A stretch of DNA of 64,000 nt from Cytauxzoon felis (taxonomy: Eukaryota > Apicomplexa > Aconoidasida > Piroplasmida > Theileriidae). The first letter of the stretch is position 1. The number at the start of each line of letters is the position of its first letter. A program made the position numbers and the translations under genes. The notes beneath the pieces are model-generated. The model saw nothing but the letters and a program-made list of their open reading frames with translations. It was not told where the DNA came from and did not search any database. Positions 1-11,201 of this stretch are shown piece after piece. The stretch is from assembly GCA_020283715.1 (NCBI GenBank), contig JAIQCW010000007.1, positions 1 to 64,000 on the forward strand. Reading direction: 5' to 3'.

Positions 1-2223
1 CCTCACCATCCTCGATAAAATCAAGAGTATTATTTTTAAATGCAAGTGCCCAAGAAGGTAAATGATAAATAGAAGATACTTTACCAATATTAAATAATAA
101 ATCATCAATAATATTTTTATCTATACTAGACTCAATAATTTTAGGTAATGATGATAATATAACCTTAGATGATATATCTTTACCAGAATTTAATAATCTA
201 AGATATATATAAGATCTATCACGTACATCAGGATTATTACAATTAATACCATAATTATATAATATATTATTAATAATATTATCATTACCATTATATAAAT
301 ATAATTTCACAGCTGATGTTAATAAACTTAATTGTACAGAATGTGGTTCATCATTAAAATTTTCAGATAAATTCATTATATAATCATATGGATCATCTAT
401 CTTATTACAATATTGTCCAATAATCCATATCAATGATGTCTTTGATTCTACATTATATATACATTCTATATCAGTACATAATTTAAATATATCTATAGTA
501 AATATATTAGGATAACATCTTAATATATAACTTAATACTATAATACATTCTTCTGTTACATGTAATATTTTTAATTTTAATAAATCTATTATTACATTCA
601 TACATGTATTCAATGATAATTCTAATCTAATACATAATATACCTATCGATCTAATTGAATATTTTACAAATTCTATATCTATATCCATAGCATATTCACG
701 TAATTCATTTAATATTAATATATAATTTGAATATGTAACCAATCTTACCATTATATCTAATTTCTCTATCTTAACATATAATGGATCATTATATTTACAA
801 AAAAATGATCTTACATTATCTTCTAATAATTTTGGATATTTCTGTATTATTATTAATATAGATCTTAATGCAACATATTGTATCTCTGGTTCTAATGATG
901 TTAATGTTACTAATGGGGCAGATAATTTACAATGTATTAATTTTAAATATTCTTTATCATTTATCTTCACCATCATATTCAATACAACTTTAATAGCAGA
1001 CATAACAACTGCTGAATTTATATGAGAAAATCTTGATAATACACATTCTATAATACGTTTAGCATCATTACTATTATTAGGATTATAATATGATAAAGCA
1101 TCCAATATATATACCTGACCCCATTCTATACATTGATTCAATGAATTCAATAAAGCATTCAAACATATCTCATTCTTATTAATCAATCGCTCAAACATAT
1201 TGTCATCAGATATCTCAGAAATCTCTACCATAGTAGCAACAACATTAGCAACAACCATAGGATTCGAATCCAATAACATCTCCTCCAACATCTCCAAAAA
1301 ACCACCCTCTATCACCAATGATGGTGATATATCTGTAATATTATAATGAACTTATATAATCATCATGAATATAGTTGTAATAGAGATATAATTCAACTCT
1401 TCATTCCACCCGAGGTCCAATCCAACCTTTCATTCCACTTGGCGTGGAGCCTATCCACTTGAGGTCCAGTATACCTCTTTTCCACTCGCCGTGGTGGCCT
1501 CTTTTAATTACCTATCTCTAAAGAGTAAAGCCACTCCCGGAGATCGTGGCAGTGAGAAGTATGGATTGGACCTCAAGTGGAATACCTGGAAGCGATCTAC
1601 GGGAGCTGGAAGGGGAAGTAAATAGAGAAGGCCACCACGGCGAGTGGAAAGACCTCAGGTGGAGAGCTGTCTGCAGGACGAAGAGATGCGGATTGGACTT
1701 CGAGTATTATAATTGTTATAGGATTGTAATTGACATACCATATAGTTTAGCGATACAGATAGCAGCGGTTTTCCTGACGTATGGGTCTGGGTCTACATAG
1801 CATTGTTTGAGTGGTTCTACGAGATATTCGGTAATTTGTGTGAGTCTGATATATCCCATGGTTCTAATAGCGAGTGCTCTGATAGATATGATTATTAAAG
1901 AGTATTTTTACATACCTAATAAGAGGATTACGATCTCTAGAATCTTTACAAAATGTATTCACGGCTAATATAGCCAACTCAGGTTGTACTTTGGCATAGT
2001 TTATAATGTATAAATATACTAACTTCTTTAATTCTATATTATTTGTTTGTATACAGTTAACAACATCTGGAAATAAACTTGATACATCTTTACCAGTAGT
2101 CATAGCACTAATTATTTTCTTTATAGCATCCTTCTGCCTATCCTTTTCGGCATTCTGGAGTTCATCACGCAACTCTTGAATTTCAGAGCGACGATTTGAC
2201 CTGAAATAATTCCCGTCCATCAT
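1..2223 (-). CDS. beta-adaptin (large subunit of clathrin adaptor AP-1/AP-2), 3' end outside window
   Basis: Large beta subunit of an AP clathrin adaptor, acting in vesicle formation at Golgi or endosomes. Exons run 2223-1916, 1878-1739 and 1332-1 (minus strand, phases consistent), and the gene continues past the left edge. The N-terminal armadillo trunk is recognised by segments such as [38 protein letters not shown] and [12 protein letters not shown], which match the beta-adaptin family almost without gaps. The ATG at 2223 is followed by a second in-frame ATG, and either could start translation. Intron 1 is 37 nt. Intron 2 is about 406 nt because it holds a modular repeat array. AP-1 versus AP-2 cannot be decided here; apicomplexans often use one beta subunit for both. 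Family assignment is secure. Confidence 0.93.
1393..1712. repeat. modular dispersed repeat array (reference copy), in beta-adaptin intron 2
   Basis: Mosaic of short boxes used throughout this window. A: CCACCTGAGGTCCAATCC. B: CACTCGCCGTGGAGGCC. C: TCCGCTTCCCTGAGATCAGC, or variant CCAGCTCCCGTAGATCGCTT. D: GCCACGATCTCCGGGAGTGG, whose GCCAC and GTGGC ends can pair. E: TACTCTTTAGAGATAGGTAA. F: GTCTTGCAGACAGCTC, or variant GTCCTGCCGTCAGCTC. Each box occurs in either orientation and many arrays contain both. This copy carries A, B, E/D, A', C' (variant), B', A' and F'. It is GC-richer than its surroundings and flanked by ordinary AT-rich intron sequence. Confidence 0.9.
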
Positions 2224-2296
2224 TAAAATATTATTTATCCATTAGTTAAAATACTGTTGAACGAAAATTGAAATTTATATTCATTATCAATACCAC

Positions 2297-2385
2297 TAAT
2301 CAATCCTTCCCCATTGTAGTCTCAAGGGGTTATGATACTACCATGAGGGTCCTATGGTAAACTGGAAGAAGGTGAAGAATTCAAG
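2297..2385. ncRNA. possible structured RNA element (three-way junction)
   Basis: A GC-richer island between beta-adaptin and eL30. CCTTC at 2305-2309 can pair with GAAGG at 2368-2372, closing two hairpins: CCC(C)/GGGG (2309-2312 with 2326-2329) and TACCAT/ATGGTA (2339-2344 with 2354-2359). No known RNA family is recognised. It could equally be a UTR structure of a neighbouring gene or chance. Confidence 0.25.
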
Positions 2386-2502
2386 TCATAGGAAATCAAA
2401 ATATTAATCTACAATGATGAATTCATATAGAATGACTGAAAATAGATTCATTGTAAATATATAAAATACAGATTTATACATTTGTATGAGATTAGTTCAG
2501 CT

Positions 2503-2878
2503 TTACTCTACACTGCGTACTATATCTGAATCTCCAGCATCGAGTATAGCCATACATCCAATTCTAAAGTATTTACCACAAGCTGTACCAAGATCATTGT
2601 TATCTCCAGTGTAATAATGTACACCACACTTGGCCAACATTGCATAGTATTCGATTTCTGAACGACGTAACGGCGGACAATTATTGCTTAAAATTACCAG
2701 CAAAGCTGAAGGGAATTATGCATGTTATAATTTTAATATAATTTCTAAACGTACCTTTACCATTCCTCAAAGTCGATTTTGTAGACTTGAACCCTAAACA
2801 TACTTTACCAGACTTCATTACAAGTTGAAGTTTATGGTTGACATTATCAACTAGCTTAGATTTGGATTTCTTGGCCAT
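2503..2878 (-). CDS. RPL30: 60S ribosomal protein L30 (eL30)
   Basis: Component of the large cytosolic ribosomal subunit. Two exons, 2878-2755 and 2705-2503, are joined across a 49-nt intron and give 108 residues, normal for eL30. Family hallmarks are visible: the N-terminal [10 protein letters not shown] segment, then [35 protein letters not shown] and DSDIVRS near the C-terminus. The ATG at 2876-2878 gives the expected basic MAKKSKSK start. It lies on the same strand as beta-adaptin, about 280 bp upstream of that gene's start. Confidence 0.97.
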
Positions 2879-3141
2879 TGTATGTATAATCTACGAGTAT
2901 GTATACCAAAGGTCAAGAAATAAATAAATAAATGTACAACTAGTATAATATTAGCGATGTATTATTAAAGGGTATATTTAATTTAAATTAAATCAAAAAT
3001 TATAACGACTGTTAGAGATTATCTTTTACTCCCCATCCATCACTTCCATTGTCCATCCCCACCCTTTAATGTTTAATGATGAAGGATCTTACCGAGTTAA
3101 TTTTACAAATTTTCCACTTTGATGATTGGGTTTTAAAATCT

Positions 3142-5313
3142 TCATTTCCAGCTTTTATTAAAAAAGAATGTTTTCTTGCGTTTTTTCTCTCCTATGGCGC
3201 TACCACCTTCACTTGAGGATTCCCTACTTGAAATTTCAGTTATATCATCATTTATTATATGCCCCATCACCGCCGACGCTCTCCTTGATATCTCAATGGG
3301 TAGTCCTGAAGATACTGATGGAGCACTCTGTCCTGAGGTGTCTGGAAATGATACCCTGTCCTCACTAGAATGAACATCAACAAGTGACTCGTTTGCTTCG
3401 TTGGATGATACGACTGTAGGTGACGTCACATTCTTTACTGATGACGCATCATCTGGTGTTATTCTGCCCTCACTGGACGTTACAGAATCTTTGATCGCGG
3501 TCAATTTCCCATCATTGACCTCGGAAGATCGCGCGACCATTCCTTTTACATCTTCAAGCCTGGTAACAGTTCCACTGATGATCGAGTCGTTCGTACTATT
3601 GCCATTCAAGTCTTTAAGACTCGCACTTCCTGGAACGATCATACCCCCTCCTGTATTTCGTGCATTCATACCCACCACAGTCTCTTTCAACGGAGGTTGT
3701 ATTTTATTATTATTAGGGAATGTGATGTTTGTCGTGGTTAAATTTGGCTTTGGGTATTGGTAATTTGTAGGTTGGCTGTTGTTTAAGATTTTTATAACGC
3801 CTGGTTGATTGTCGCTTGTACTGATTGAGACATCGCGTTGTATATTTGCACCTATTTTTATGTTTGAAATTGGTGCGCGCTTAATTTCACTACGATTCGA
3901 CGCGGGATCCATAGACATTTCATAACCCTTTATGCACTCATTCACTTCATGTTGTCTCCTCAGGAGCTCGCAGATTCTAAAACTCGAGTCAGAGTAACTT
4001 GATGAATAATCATCTTCTTCGTCATCTTCATCGTAGAGGATTTGTACACTCCTTGCTCCACCTGAGGTCTTCCACTCGCCGTGGTGGCCTTCTCTATTTA
4101 GTTGTCCCTCCGCTTCCCACAGATCAGCTACGGGTAGTCCACTTGAAGTCATGTAATCTGTTCTTCCGGGTAGCGATTTATAGTGTTTTTTATCCCCATA
4201 TTCCCCATATTCGCCACGATCTCCGGGAGTGGCTCTACCATTTAGGGATAGGTAATTAATGGAGTTATCTGCAAGACCATATTCATGATTATTGGGCATA
4301 TATTTCCTTCTACCGAATTTGATCTTCTTTTTATACTGGGGTAAGGAATCATCAGAAATTGAACTGCATGCGTCTAGTGCTGTTCTTCCGGTATAGTTTA
4401 TAATTTTACAAAGGGCTAGACTAAGTGATCCAATACCTGAGCATAATTCATCGAGTGCAGCTTTCCAATAGGTATCCACCTCATATTTCTTATATTTTCT
4501 GATTGTGTTCTTCAATTTGCTGATATTTTTACTGCAATCTTTCATATCATTGCTGTGTTCAATATGTTCTGTAGCCATTTTTATAGCATTTTTCAACCTT
4601 TTGGCCTCTAATTTCATCTCCAATAGCCTCTTTAGATCCGCGTCATTGTATTCTGAGTCTTCATACTTGATGTCATTGGAAACTTCAACAGGCACTGGGT
4701 AGACTACAGAACTCGTTGTACTATTGAGATCTTTTGTTACCTTTAATGGATACCTACTGATATCATACGCGTTAACAACGTTTCTACGTGAGAATGGTGT
4801 CAATTGATTAGGTATCGATGATGGATTATACATCATTGGCATCTCACACGAGTTGTGTCTAGAGCAATTCATATAGTCGTTGTTCATTTGATGTCCCACT
4901 TGTTTCATTGTAGACGTATAATCATTGTTCATTTGAAGTCCAACTTGTCTCATTGTAGGTGTATAGCCGTCCATTCTACCACCAATTTCTATCCTCGTTC
5001 GGCCTCCATTATCGACATTATATCTCATTTCAACCTTTGCCAAGTTTCCAATATCCATTCTCGCTCCAGTTCCGATATCATCGCTCCTGATTCCACCTGT
5101 AAATTCCCTTCGGGTATCGAATCTACGTGTTGATGTGTTGCGCTGTATGGGAAGTTGAGGGTTGTGTTCAATGAGTGGTAAAGAGATATTATTATCATCT
5201 CTGGTAGTTATAGGAGTATAATCACTACCTTTAGTATATGTACCAACATTAGAAAGGCGACTAGAGAGCATTGGGGCATGAGAATCTACACCAGAATTAG
5301 AATATCCATACAT
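3142..5313 (-). CDS. hypothetical low-complexity protein with an embedded dispersed-repeat peptide
   Basis: Not recognised. One exon of 723 codons from the ATG at 5313; the open frame extends further up to 5337, but without ATG. The protein is Ser/Asn/Thr-rich and polar. It has a charged middle region (about residues 210-300, Lys/Glu-rich, possibly coiled), an acidic run of Asp/Glu just before a Ser/Tyr patch, and a basic C-terminus (KKRKKTFFFNK). I see no signal peptide or membrane segment. A stretch of about 70 residues (roughly 350-425, DNA 4045-4262) is encoded by a modular repeat read in frame, including RATPGDRG and [17 protein letters not shown]. The long open frame in AT-rich DNA supports a real gene; the function is unknown. 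Confidence 0.7.
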   Translation of the reverse strand: MYGYSNSGVDSHAPMLSSRLSNVGTYTKGSDYTPITTRDDNNISLPLIEHNPQLPIQRNTSTRRFDTRREFTGGIRSDDIGTGARMDIGNLAKVEMRYNVDNGGRTRIEIGGRMDGYTPTMRQVGLQMNNDYTSTMKQVGHQMNNDYMNCSRHNSCEMPMMYNPSSIPNQLTPFSRRNVVNAYDISRYPLKVTKDLNSTTSSVVYPVPVEVSNDIKYEDSEYNDADLKRLLEMKLEAKRLKNAIKMATEHIEHSNDMKDCSKNISKLKNTIRKYKKYEVDTYWKAALDELCSGIGSLSLALCKIINYTGRTALDACSSISDDSLPQYKKKIKFGRRKYMPNNHEYGLADNSINYLSLNGRATPGDRGEYGEYGDKKHYKSLPGRTDYMTSSGLPVADLWEAEGQLNREGHHGEWKTSGGARSVQILYDEDDEEDDYSSSYSDSSFRICELLRRQHEVNECIKGYEMSMDPASNRSEIKRAPISNIKIGANIQRDVSISTSDNQPGVIKILNNSQPTNYQYPKPNLTTTNITFPNNNKIQPPLKETVVGMNARNTGGGMIVPGSASLKDLNGNSTNDSIISGTVTRLEDVKGMVARSSEVNDGKLTAIKDSVTSSEGRITPDDASSVKNVTSPTVVSSNEANESLVDVHSSEDRVSFPDTSGQSAPSVSSGLPIEISRRASAVMGHIINDDITEISSRESSSEGGSAIGEKKRKKTFFFNKSWK
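4045..4262 (-). repeat. modular repeat copy read in frame inside a coding exon
   Basis: Boxes A, B, C, A, D and E/F remnants run within the open frame of the 723-codon gene. The sense orientation yields the peptide ATPGDRG followed by [15 protein letters not shown], the same frame used in the two other coding copies (25440-25975 and 45165-45470). Confidence 0.85.
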
Positions 5314-5699
5314 TGTCAAATTTGATAAAAAATACAATAAATTAAATTAAAATTCCTTAACCATCAATAATTAAAGTATAATTTTACAAATTTTAATCAT
5401 AGAATCTTGGAATATTTCCGCTAAATTTTCTAAACCTTAAACTTCACTGTATTTATATACACATTTGATTGCGATTATATTTTTTACCTAAGATAAATCT
5501 ATTAGTTTACATACAAGAAATTAAATTCCAATAGAGACAAATTATAAATTTCATCATAGAGTCACATGTGTATATATTTACAGACCAGATGAGATTTTTC
5601 CACGTAGATCTAATTAGATACATTACACATAATATATCTAACATATTATCATTACATTATATTATCATATATCGTTAACTATCGTAATTATTACTTACA

Positions 5700-5992
5700 A
5701 CTCTACTCCACCTGAGGTCCAACAACATCTTCGCCACTCGTCATTCAACCTCAGGTGTCTTGCAGACAGCTCTCCACTTGAGGTCCATCCTGCCGTCAGC
5801 TCTTCCAATTACTTCCCCTTCCAGCTCCCGTAGATCACTTCCAGGTTCCACTTGATGTCCAATACTAACTTCTCATTGCCACGATCTCCGGGAGTGGCTA
5901 TACCCATTTGGGATAGGTAATTGGAAGAGCTGTCTGCAAGACGAAAGAAAGGTGGATTGGACCTCAATTGGAGTGGTGGATTGTACTTCGGT
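5700..5992. repeat. intergenic modular repeat array
   Basis: The only recognisable content of the 5314-6025 intergenic stretch between the unknown protein and eIF3h. Boxes A, F (both variants), C, D, E and A' are mosaic, partly inverted, and lie in AT-rich DNA without other open frames. Confidence 0.85.
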
Positions 5993-6025
5993 ATATATGA
6001 TTAGATATGTATTAGAATGAGATTA

Positions 6026-7144
6026 TTATAATGTTTTATTGTATCGATTGAGTCGATGATAGATGAGGTACATTTTGGCGATATTATCGAAGCAGAGTGA
6101 GTTGATATCTTTGGTATGTGCTGAGCATTCATTACTCATAATGATAGTAGAGAGTTGTGATGGTGGTTCAATTTTTTTATTGATATTAATATCTAATTCT
6201 GGTATAGGTAATAATGGTTCACCTTTAAGTTTACATTGTTCATTTTCTAATCTTCTACGTTCTAATAATTGTTTTTGTTGTTGTAATAATTTAGTATAAT
6301 CTCTTTGATATTTAATAAATTTATCTTGATTATCACATAATGCTTCTAATGATTGTGATAAGAATTCTAAATTTTTTTCTAAATAATTATTATGATTAGC
6401 ATCTAATATATCAAACATATAAGTATTTTGTTTAGGACTATCTAAAAAATATTGTGTTAAAAATAATTCAGATAATATAGATATTTTAATAACAATAGGT
6501 ACTTCAATTAATATTTCAGTACCTTTAAGTGTATTAAATTTTTTTATATCACCATCATTATTATGATATAATAATAATAATTGATCAGATGCTCTATATG
6601 CTTTAAATGATATTTCACCTGTACTAGTCATAGGATCAAAACCTAACATAATAGCTTTATCAACTACTTCTTGATATATAACTAAATTATCTATTGCTTC
6701 TTTTGATTGTAAATCACCAAAATTTATTGTTTGATACCAACCTATTGCAAAACAATCAACACGTATATCATGTACTAAATCTGTCATTTTTTCTTGATAT
6801 CTAACAAATTCTTCATCTGCTCTCTCTTCTATTTCATTCTCTGTTAAATTATTTGTTAATTTATCTCTACTTAATGCATTATATATATCACGCTTCTGTG
6901 GATATGGAAAACAATTTGTTACTTCTAATTTATCACCAACATCTAAACCTAATAATTGTCCATTCACTGGTATAGGATAATTATCTTTACAATGCTTTAA
7001 TGCTTTTATCAATACTAAACTATCAATCTCTACATAAGTCTGCTTCTTTAATAATGTATTCGATGTCTGATCACTATTATTATTATTATGTAACATACCC
7101 CTACCTACAGTAGGCATATTATTACCAACACCAGCATAATCCAT
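6026..7144 (-). CDS. EIF3H: translation initiation factor eIF3 subunit h
   Basis: Non-catalytic MPN-domain subunit of the eIF3 complex that assembles on the 40S ribosomal subunit. Single exon, 372 residues, start ATG at 7144. The MPN fold begins near residue 37 ([19 protein letters not shown]), continues through [19 protein letters not shown] and the GWYQT strand, and lacks the JAMM metal ligands, as is normal for eIF3h. The C-terminal half has LIEVPIVIK, a helical region rich in Gln ([14 protein letters not shown]) and the GEPLLP segment seen in the family. The Asn-rich N-terminal 35 residues are lineage-specific. No intron is needed. Confidence 0.93.
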   Translation of the reverse strand: MDYAGVGNNMPTVGRGMLHNNNNSDQTSNTLLKKQTYVEIDSLVLIKALKHCKDNYPIPVNGQLLGLDVGDKLEVTNCFPYPQKRDIYNALSRDKLTNNLTENEIEERADEEFVRYQEKMTDLVHDIRVDCFAIGWYQTINFGDLQSKEAIDNLVIYQEVVDKAIMLGFDPMTSTGEISFKAYRASDQLLLLYHNNDGDIKKFNTLKGTEILIEVPIVIKISILSELFLTQYFLDSPKQNTYMFDILDANHNNYLEKNLEFLSQSLEALCDNQDKFIKYQRDYTKLLQQQKQLLERRRLENEQCKLKGEPLLPIPELDININKKIEPPSQLSTIIMSNECSAHTKDINSLCFDNIAKMYLIYHRLNRYNKTL

Positions 7145-7407
7145 ACTATATTATAAAGATTATATTACAGCTTTAAAATTTACAAAAAAAAATCAATCTC
7201 AACCTATGGGGTCTACTAGATATAATATTCCATCAAGAAGTCTAAAAGACATCAATAATTAGTATATATAACGTTAATTTTTGTACCATATAATAGTTAT
7301 ATATTCGAAATATACATAGATTCTACTTTATTTCGAAGTCGTCTTGCAGACATCTCTTTTATTAGCTCCCTTCATCCTCCGAGAGATCGGATTCAGTAGA
7401 TACGACA

Positions 7408-10400
7408 ATGGGCATAGAAATGGATACGTTTGCCAATGATGATTCAGATTATGACGATATTGTATTTTTATAATGTCTATAATCATCACAATTACAGATG
7501 GACTCAAGATATTACTATAATGACGGGTACTCACCGACATTCAACCCAGATGATATGACAATCGCGCCATTATATTTAAATAATCAACAGAATCCATCAA
7601 ATTACAACTATAAAAATGGTAAGCTTGAAATGTGTATGTATAAATGTCTATGCCGCGGATTTTTACGCGGTATACGCTGAAGATCTGGATTCCATACAAT
7701 TTCTTCCATGGATTTCATCACAATATCCGAATTCTGTCTCCTTATATTCAGAAGATCTCTTTCAGCTTAAGGACCACTTATACCCTCCTTTCCACTAGGC
7801 GTGTTCCTCTTCCAATTACGTATCTCTAAAGAGTAAAACCACCCCCGGAGATCGTGGCGATGGTGGAGGTAGTGAGGATAAGACCTCAGGTGTACTACCC
7901 GCAGCTGATCTATGGGAAGCGGAGGGAGAAGTAAATAGAGGAAGCAATTTGCAAGACACGAAAGGTTATAGATAGTGTTTGGATATATCTCATGACATTG
8001 ACTCTTTAAATAACGGGGGAGGTGGATAATTTGGAGTAATGAAGGGATATTAGAAGAGTAGAAACAAAATGGGTTTCGACACACCAGTATATTTGGATAC
8101 CTATAAATTTGATGGTGGTGATATACCTGCTGCATTACGTCATAAAATTGCCATGTTCCTCACAGGATTTATAATGTTAACACCGCACAGAATTGCTGTA
8201 CTTTGTGCTCCTCATATCGTAAAGAGATTCCATTTGCCTCCATCTGTTGTTCCATTATTTATCTACAAGATACACAACCCTATGGAATTGGCCAGTTTTC
8301 TTGGAACAGTTATACAAGTTTTATTGTCCACACTATTCACTGCATTGTCAGCAAGTGAAGAGGTAAAAAAGAAATTAGCTGATGGTTGGAATGCTGGAAG
8401 TGATAGCACCAAACACGCAAATCATACTTCAAAATATACCGTTATGAAACTACAAGATTGTAAATACACATATAGACAAAGTGCTGGTGATACTAATAAG
8501 AGTGGTAAAAATCAAGACACTGATATCCCTGAAGATCATAGACCTGGGAACAACGATCATATGGCCAATATTCATCCTCCTAGTGGTAATAATATTGATA
8601 CCAAAGGAAACAAATGGCATGCTGATGTTGAAATTAGCACCGTTAAATTTTATTCTGGTTGGACTGGTGATCATGGGGATGCTGTTATAACTAATTGTAA
8701 GAGGGTTGCGTCTATTATATGTGGATGGATGATGTTTATCACCTCTATATTCACATTCATCTTCTTCATTTCCGGTGACGATTACGGATACTTGGGGCAA
8801 TTCTATTGGAGCGTTATTATTATGGCGTTCGCTAATGGTATCTACTCATCATTCTCCTTCGGTGTCAATGTTAATGCTGCCATATATGCCGTCGGTCTAC
8901 CCCTCTCTGGCTTCTTCACATTCGTCTTCCACAACTGTTGTAAATATTTATCAAATAGATTCAATTGGGAAGATTATGACTACACTTTCGTTAAATTATT
9001 AATAATCTCCACCATGTTTATTCAGTTTGTCACAGCCGCTTGGTGGACCATGGACCAAATATTACAACTTGGTGATGGAACTAGTACAAAAGCTGGTTCT
9101 ATCATGCCCAATAATTCATCCATTGGAGAATTATTCGGGATACCACGCAAGAAGATTAATAGTGGTTATACCGAAAATGATGATTATGATGCCCTACAAG
9201 CTTGGTCTCACTGGTCACCCATTTTAATGCTATCGATATCTCTAGGAACGGTCTATGCGTTCTATCCAGCTATAACGCCCTATCAGTTGATGGATGTTGA
9301 GGATGCTAATAATACTGATTTTTATATACAATTTATTTCTGCGATACCGACATTGGTTATTGGCGTATTAGATGAGGCCGGATCTGGCCCAGGTAGCAAA
9401 GATGGATTTGGTGATAATTGGTATGATAAACCTCAATGGAACTGTTTTTGGATTGCGGCTGTACCATATGTCTTATGCCTACACATCTTCATCACGATGA
9501 TACACTTTCCAGAGGGTTTCATTGCAACCTTTCTCCATTCCAAACCACGTTTATTACAAGCAATTTGTGTATCATTTAATTTCTGGCAGGAAATTTTAGA
9601 GATTGTAGGATTTTCAGCCGCAGGAAAACAAAGCAATCCAATGGCGGTTATTAAAATAAAAGCTGATGAAAGTGATCCTGATGAAGCTAGAGAACAGATT
9701 GCGTATAATGGACATGTGGGAATGGTTAATAACTTTTTATTTCTATTTACAATGGCTATTACGATGTTCGTAGGCGATGGGTATTTGATATTGGATAACT
9801 CCACAAAAATTTATATTGGGCATGTGGGGTTATTTATCCCTATATTATCATTAAACAACACTACATAATATCGATTCCCGAGGTATTTCCACTCGCCGTG
9901 GAGGCCTCTTCTATTTACTTCCCCTTCCAGCTCCCGTAGATCAGCTACGGGTATTCCACTTGAGGTCCAATACATACCTCTTCATCGCCACGATCTCCGG
10001 GAGTGGCTTTACTCTTTAGAGATGCGTAGTTAAAAGAGCTGACGGCAGGTAGAAGAGAGGTCGATATAAACTCGGTGATAATCTATGGATTTTATAAATA
10101 TATTTACGCGATTATAACATATATATTCTGTAACATTTATTTTCTTTAGAATATAATCGCATTACGGATGATGATTTAAAGAGATATAGAGATGAGCATT
10201 ATTATGATTCATATATGAAATTTAATATTTATGATAAATCATTATTCTTTTTATTACAAGTATGTTGGGGTTTTTAAATATTATATTACACCCCATTTAT
10301 CTATAAAGGCTGAATTATTTGTCCTTAAGAGACGTTGTAAAGAGGCATTATCAGCTACATTGATTGCTGAAGATTTAATAGGTGAATGTTTAACAACAAA

Positions 10401-10640
10401 AGCTATAAAGATGATTTGTATGTATCAATTAAATGATGATTTACGATTTAAACAACTTAAAGAGTAAATTTTATTATGAAATTAAAACAACATTTATTAT
10501 ATAGGGATATTATGTGTGAAAATTTAGATGAATTATCACAAGTTCTCAAACAACAAGTCATTGGTACAATCCAAGTCTCAAATTGGATACCAGAATTCCT
10601 AACATGCCTCGATACAATGAAACAACGCAAAGATGAATGA
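7408..10640 (+). CDS. conserved helical protein of unknown function; host of a nested membrane-protein gene
   Basis: I assemble five exons: 7408-7461, 7498-7618, 10150-10259, 10309-10463 and 10505-10640. Phases agree at every junction and give 191 residues. The N-terminus is acidic and Asp/Tyr-rich (MGIEMDTFANDDSDYDDI). The rest looks alpha-helical (FFLLQAELFVLKRRCKEAL, LDELSQVLKQQVIGTIQ). I do not recognise the family. Intron 2 (7619-10149, about 2.5 kb) is exceptional: it contains a complete same-strand membrane-protein gene (8069-9868) and two repeat arrays, while the other introns are 36-49 nt. Joining exon 2 to exon 3 rests on phase and on the pattern at other loci, not on homology. A short alternative exon near 7683 cannot be excluded. 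Confidence 0.6.
7785..7965. repeat. modular repeat array upstream of a nested gene
   Basis: B, E, D', A', C' and F-like boxes in the large intron of the five-exon host, about 100 bp upstream of the nested membrane-protein gene. A degenerate F/C-like remnant also lies at 7338-7400, just before the host start. Confidence 0.8.
8004..8039 (+). promoter_or_regulatory. shared upstream element of the nested membrane-protein genes
   Basis: CTTTAAATAACGGGGGAGG followed by TGGATAATTTGGAGTAA, 30 bp before the ATG at 8069. The same element lies before the other two intact family members (19921-19955 and 59182-59215), although the surrounding host introns are unrelated. It is likely a core promoter or leader of these genes; its role is inferred only from conservation and position. 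Confidence 0.6.
8069..9868 (+). CDS. intron-nested multi-pass membrane protein, copy 1 (intact)
   Basis: 599 residues, one exon, ATG at 8069. About 11 hydrophobic segments in a 6+5 pattern. Segment 1 contains FLTGFIMLTPHRIAVLC; the second half has HWSPILMLSISLGTVY, YQLMD and FWQEILEIVGFSAAG. These motifs (TPHRIA, WSPI, YQLxD, QExLExxGF) are shared with the copies at 19980 and 59250. Here the TM2-TM3 loop carries a long hydrophilic insertion (about residues 95-210) and the TM6-TM7 loop is short. The 6+5 layout with a variable central loop resembles equilibrative nucleoside transporters, and piroplasm Tpr-type families are also multi-pass, but I see no decisive signature for either. It lies entirely within intron 2 of the 7408-10640 gene, on the same strand, and probably acts in a membrane. 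Confidence 0.85.
   Translation: MGFDTPVYLDTYKFDGGDIPAALRHKIAMFLTGFIMLTPHRIAVLCAPHIVKRFHLPPSVVPLFIYKIHNPMELASFLGTVIQVLLSTLFTALSASEEVKKKLADGWNAGSDSTKHANHTSKYTVMKLQDCKYTYRQSAGDTNKSGKNQDTDIPEDHRPGNNDHMANIHPPSGNNIDTKGNKWHADVEISTVKFYSGWTGDHGDAVITNCKRVASIICGWMMFITSIFTFIFFISGDDYGYLGQFYWSVIIMAFANGIYSSFSFGVNVNAAIYAVGLPLSGFFTFVFHNCCKYLSNRFNWEDYDYTFVKLLIISTMFIQFVTAAWWTMDQILQLGDGTSTKAGSIMPNNSSIGELFGIPRKKINSGYTENDDYDALQAWSHWSPILMLSISLGTVYAFYPAITPYQLMDVEDANNTDFYIQFISAIPTLVIGVLDEAGSGPGSKDGFGDNWYDKPQWNCFWIAAVPYVLCLHIFITMIHFPEGFIATFLHSKPRLLQAICVSFNFWQEILEIVGFSAAGKQSNPMAVIKIKADESDPDEAREQIAYNGHVGMVNNFLFLFTMAITMFVGDGYLILDNSTKIYIGHVGLFIPILSLNNTT
9876..10062. repeat. modular repeat array downstream of nested copy 1
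   Basis: A-like, B, C variant, A, D, E and F-like boxes immediately after the stop codon of the nested gene and before the host acceptor at 10149. With the array at 7785-7965, repeats bracket the nested gene. Confidence 0.85.
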
Positions 10641-10667
10641 AGAATACACTCTATTGAAATTATGTCC

Positions 10668-11130
10668 AATCCACTCGAGGTCCGTCCTGCCGTCAGCTCT
10701 TCTATTTAGTTATCCCTCCGCTTCCCTGAGATCAGCTACGGGTTTCCCACTTGAGGTCAAAATCACTAATTTCACTTGTCTAATTTCATGTCCAAAATTT
10801 GAAGGAAAATCTAAACTTCTGGGGAAACTCATGAAGATTACTCAACGACTATTGCATGAAATTTAAATCTTAATACTTCATTCAAGAGGAAAGTTAATAA
10901 TATATTAAATATTACATTAGACAATTTATTTTATGTTTTATTCACAATGTTATCCCCACCTTTGTGGGTATCGACACCTTATCCTTATCTCGTCGAGATT
11001 AGTTATAACCATGTAGAATACCTGGAAGCGATCTACGGGAGCTGGAAGGGGAAGTAAATAGAAGAGGCCTCCACGGCAAGTGGAAGAGAAGGTGGATTGG
11101 ACTTCAGGTGGATGTTATCTGCAGGAGGAG
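10668..11130. repeat. repeat complex: modular boxes flanking the ~250-bp element (copy 1)
   Basis: Boxes A/F/C (10668-10760) and A'/C'/B'/A' (11010-11130) flank a second element at about 10756-11012, which contains GGGGAAACTCATGAAGATTA and ends near the palindrome TATCTCGTCGAGATTAG. The complex fills the intergenic stretch between the five-exon gene and the 3' end of IleRS. Copy 1 is the most degenerate of the four (others at 35435, 46615 and 62118). Confidence 0.8.
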
Positions 11131-11201
11131 GTGTAGAGGATTGTACCATCTGTGATTTTCATCATTAAGCATTGAATACAATTGACATTTTCGGATTGAT
11201 A

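Noticed and set aside
1546..1800. Open frame of 84 codons in the beta-adaptin intron, and similar short frames at 12216-12452, 47268-47627, 52211-52393 and 31990-32235
   Set aside because: They consist of modular repeat boxes read through; no independent start, and they lie in introns. The open frame reflects the repeat, not a gene.
8069..9868. Assigning the membrane family firmly to Tpr or to nucleoside transporters
   Set aside because: Only topology and general resemblance support this; no diagnostic motif could be confirmed without a search.
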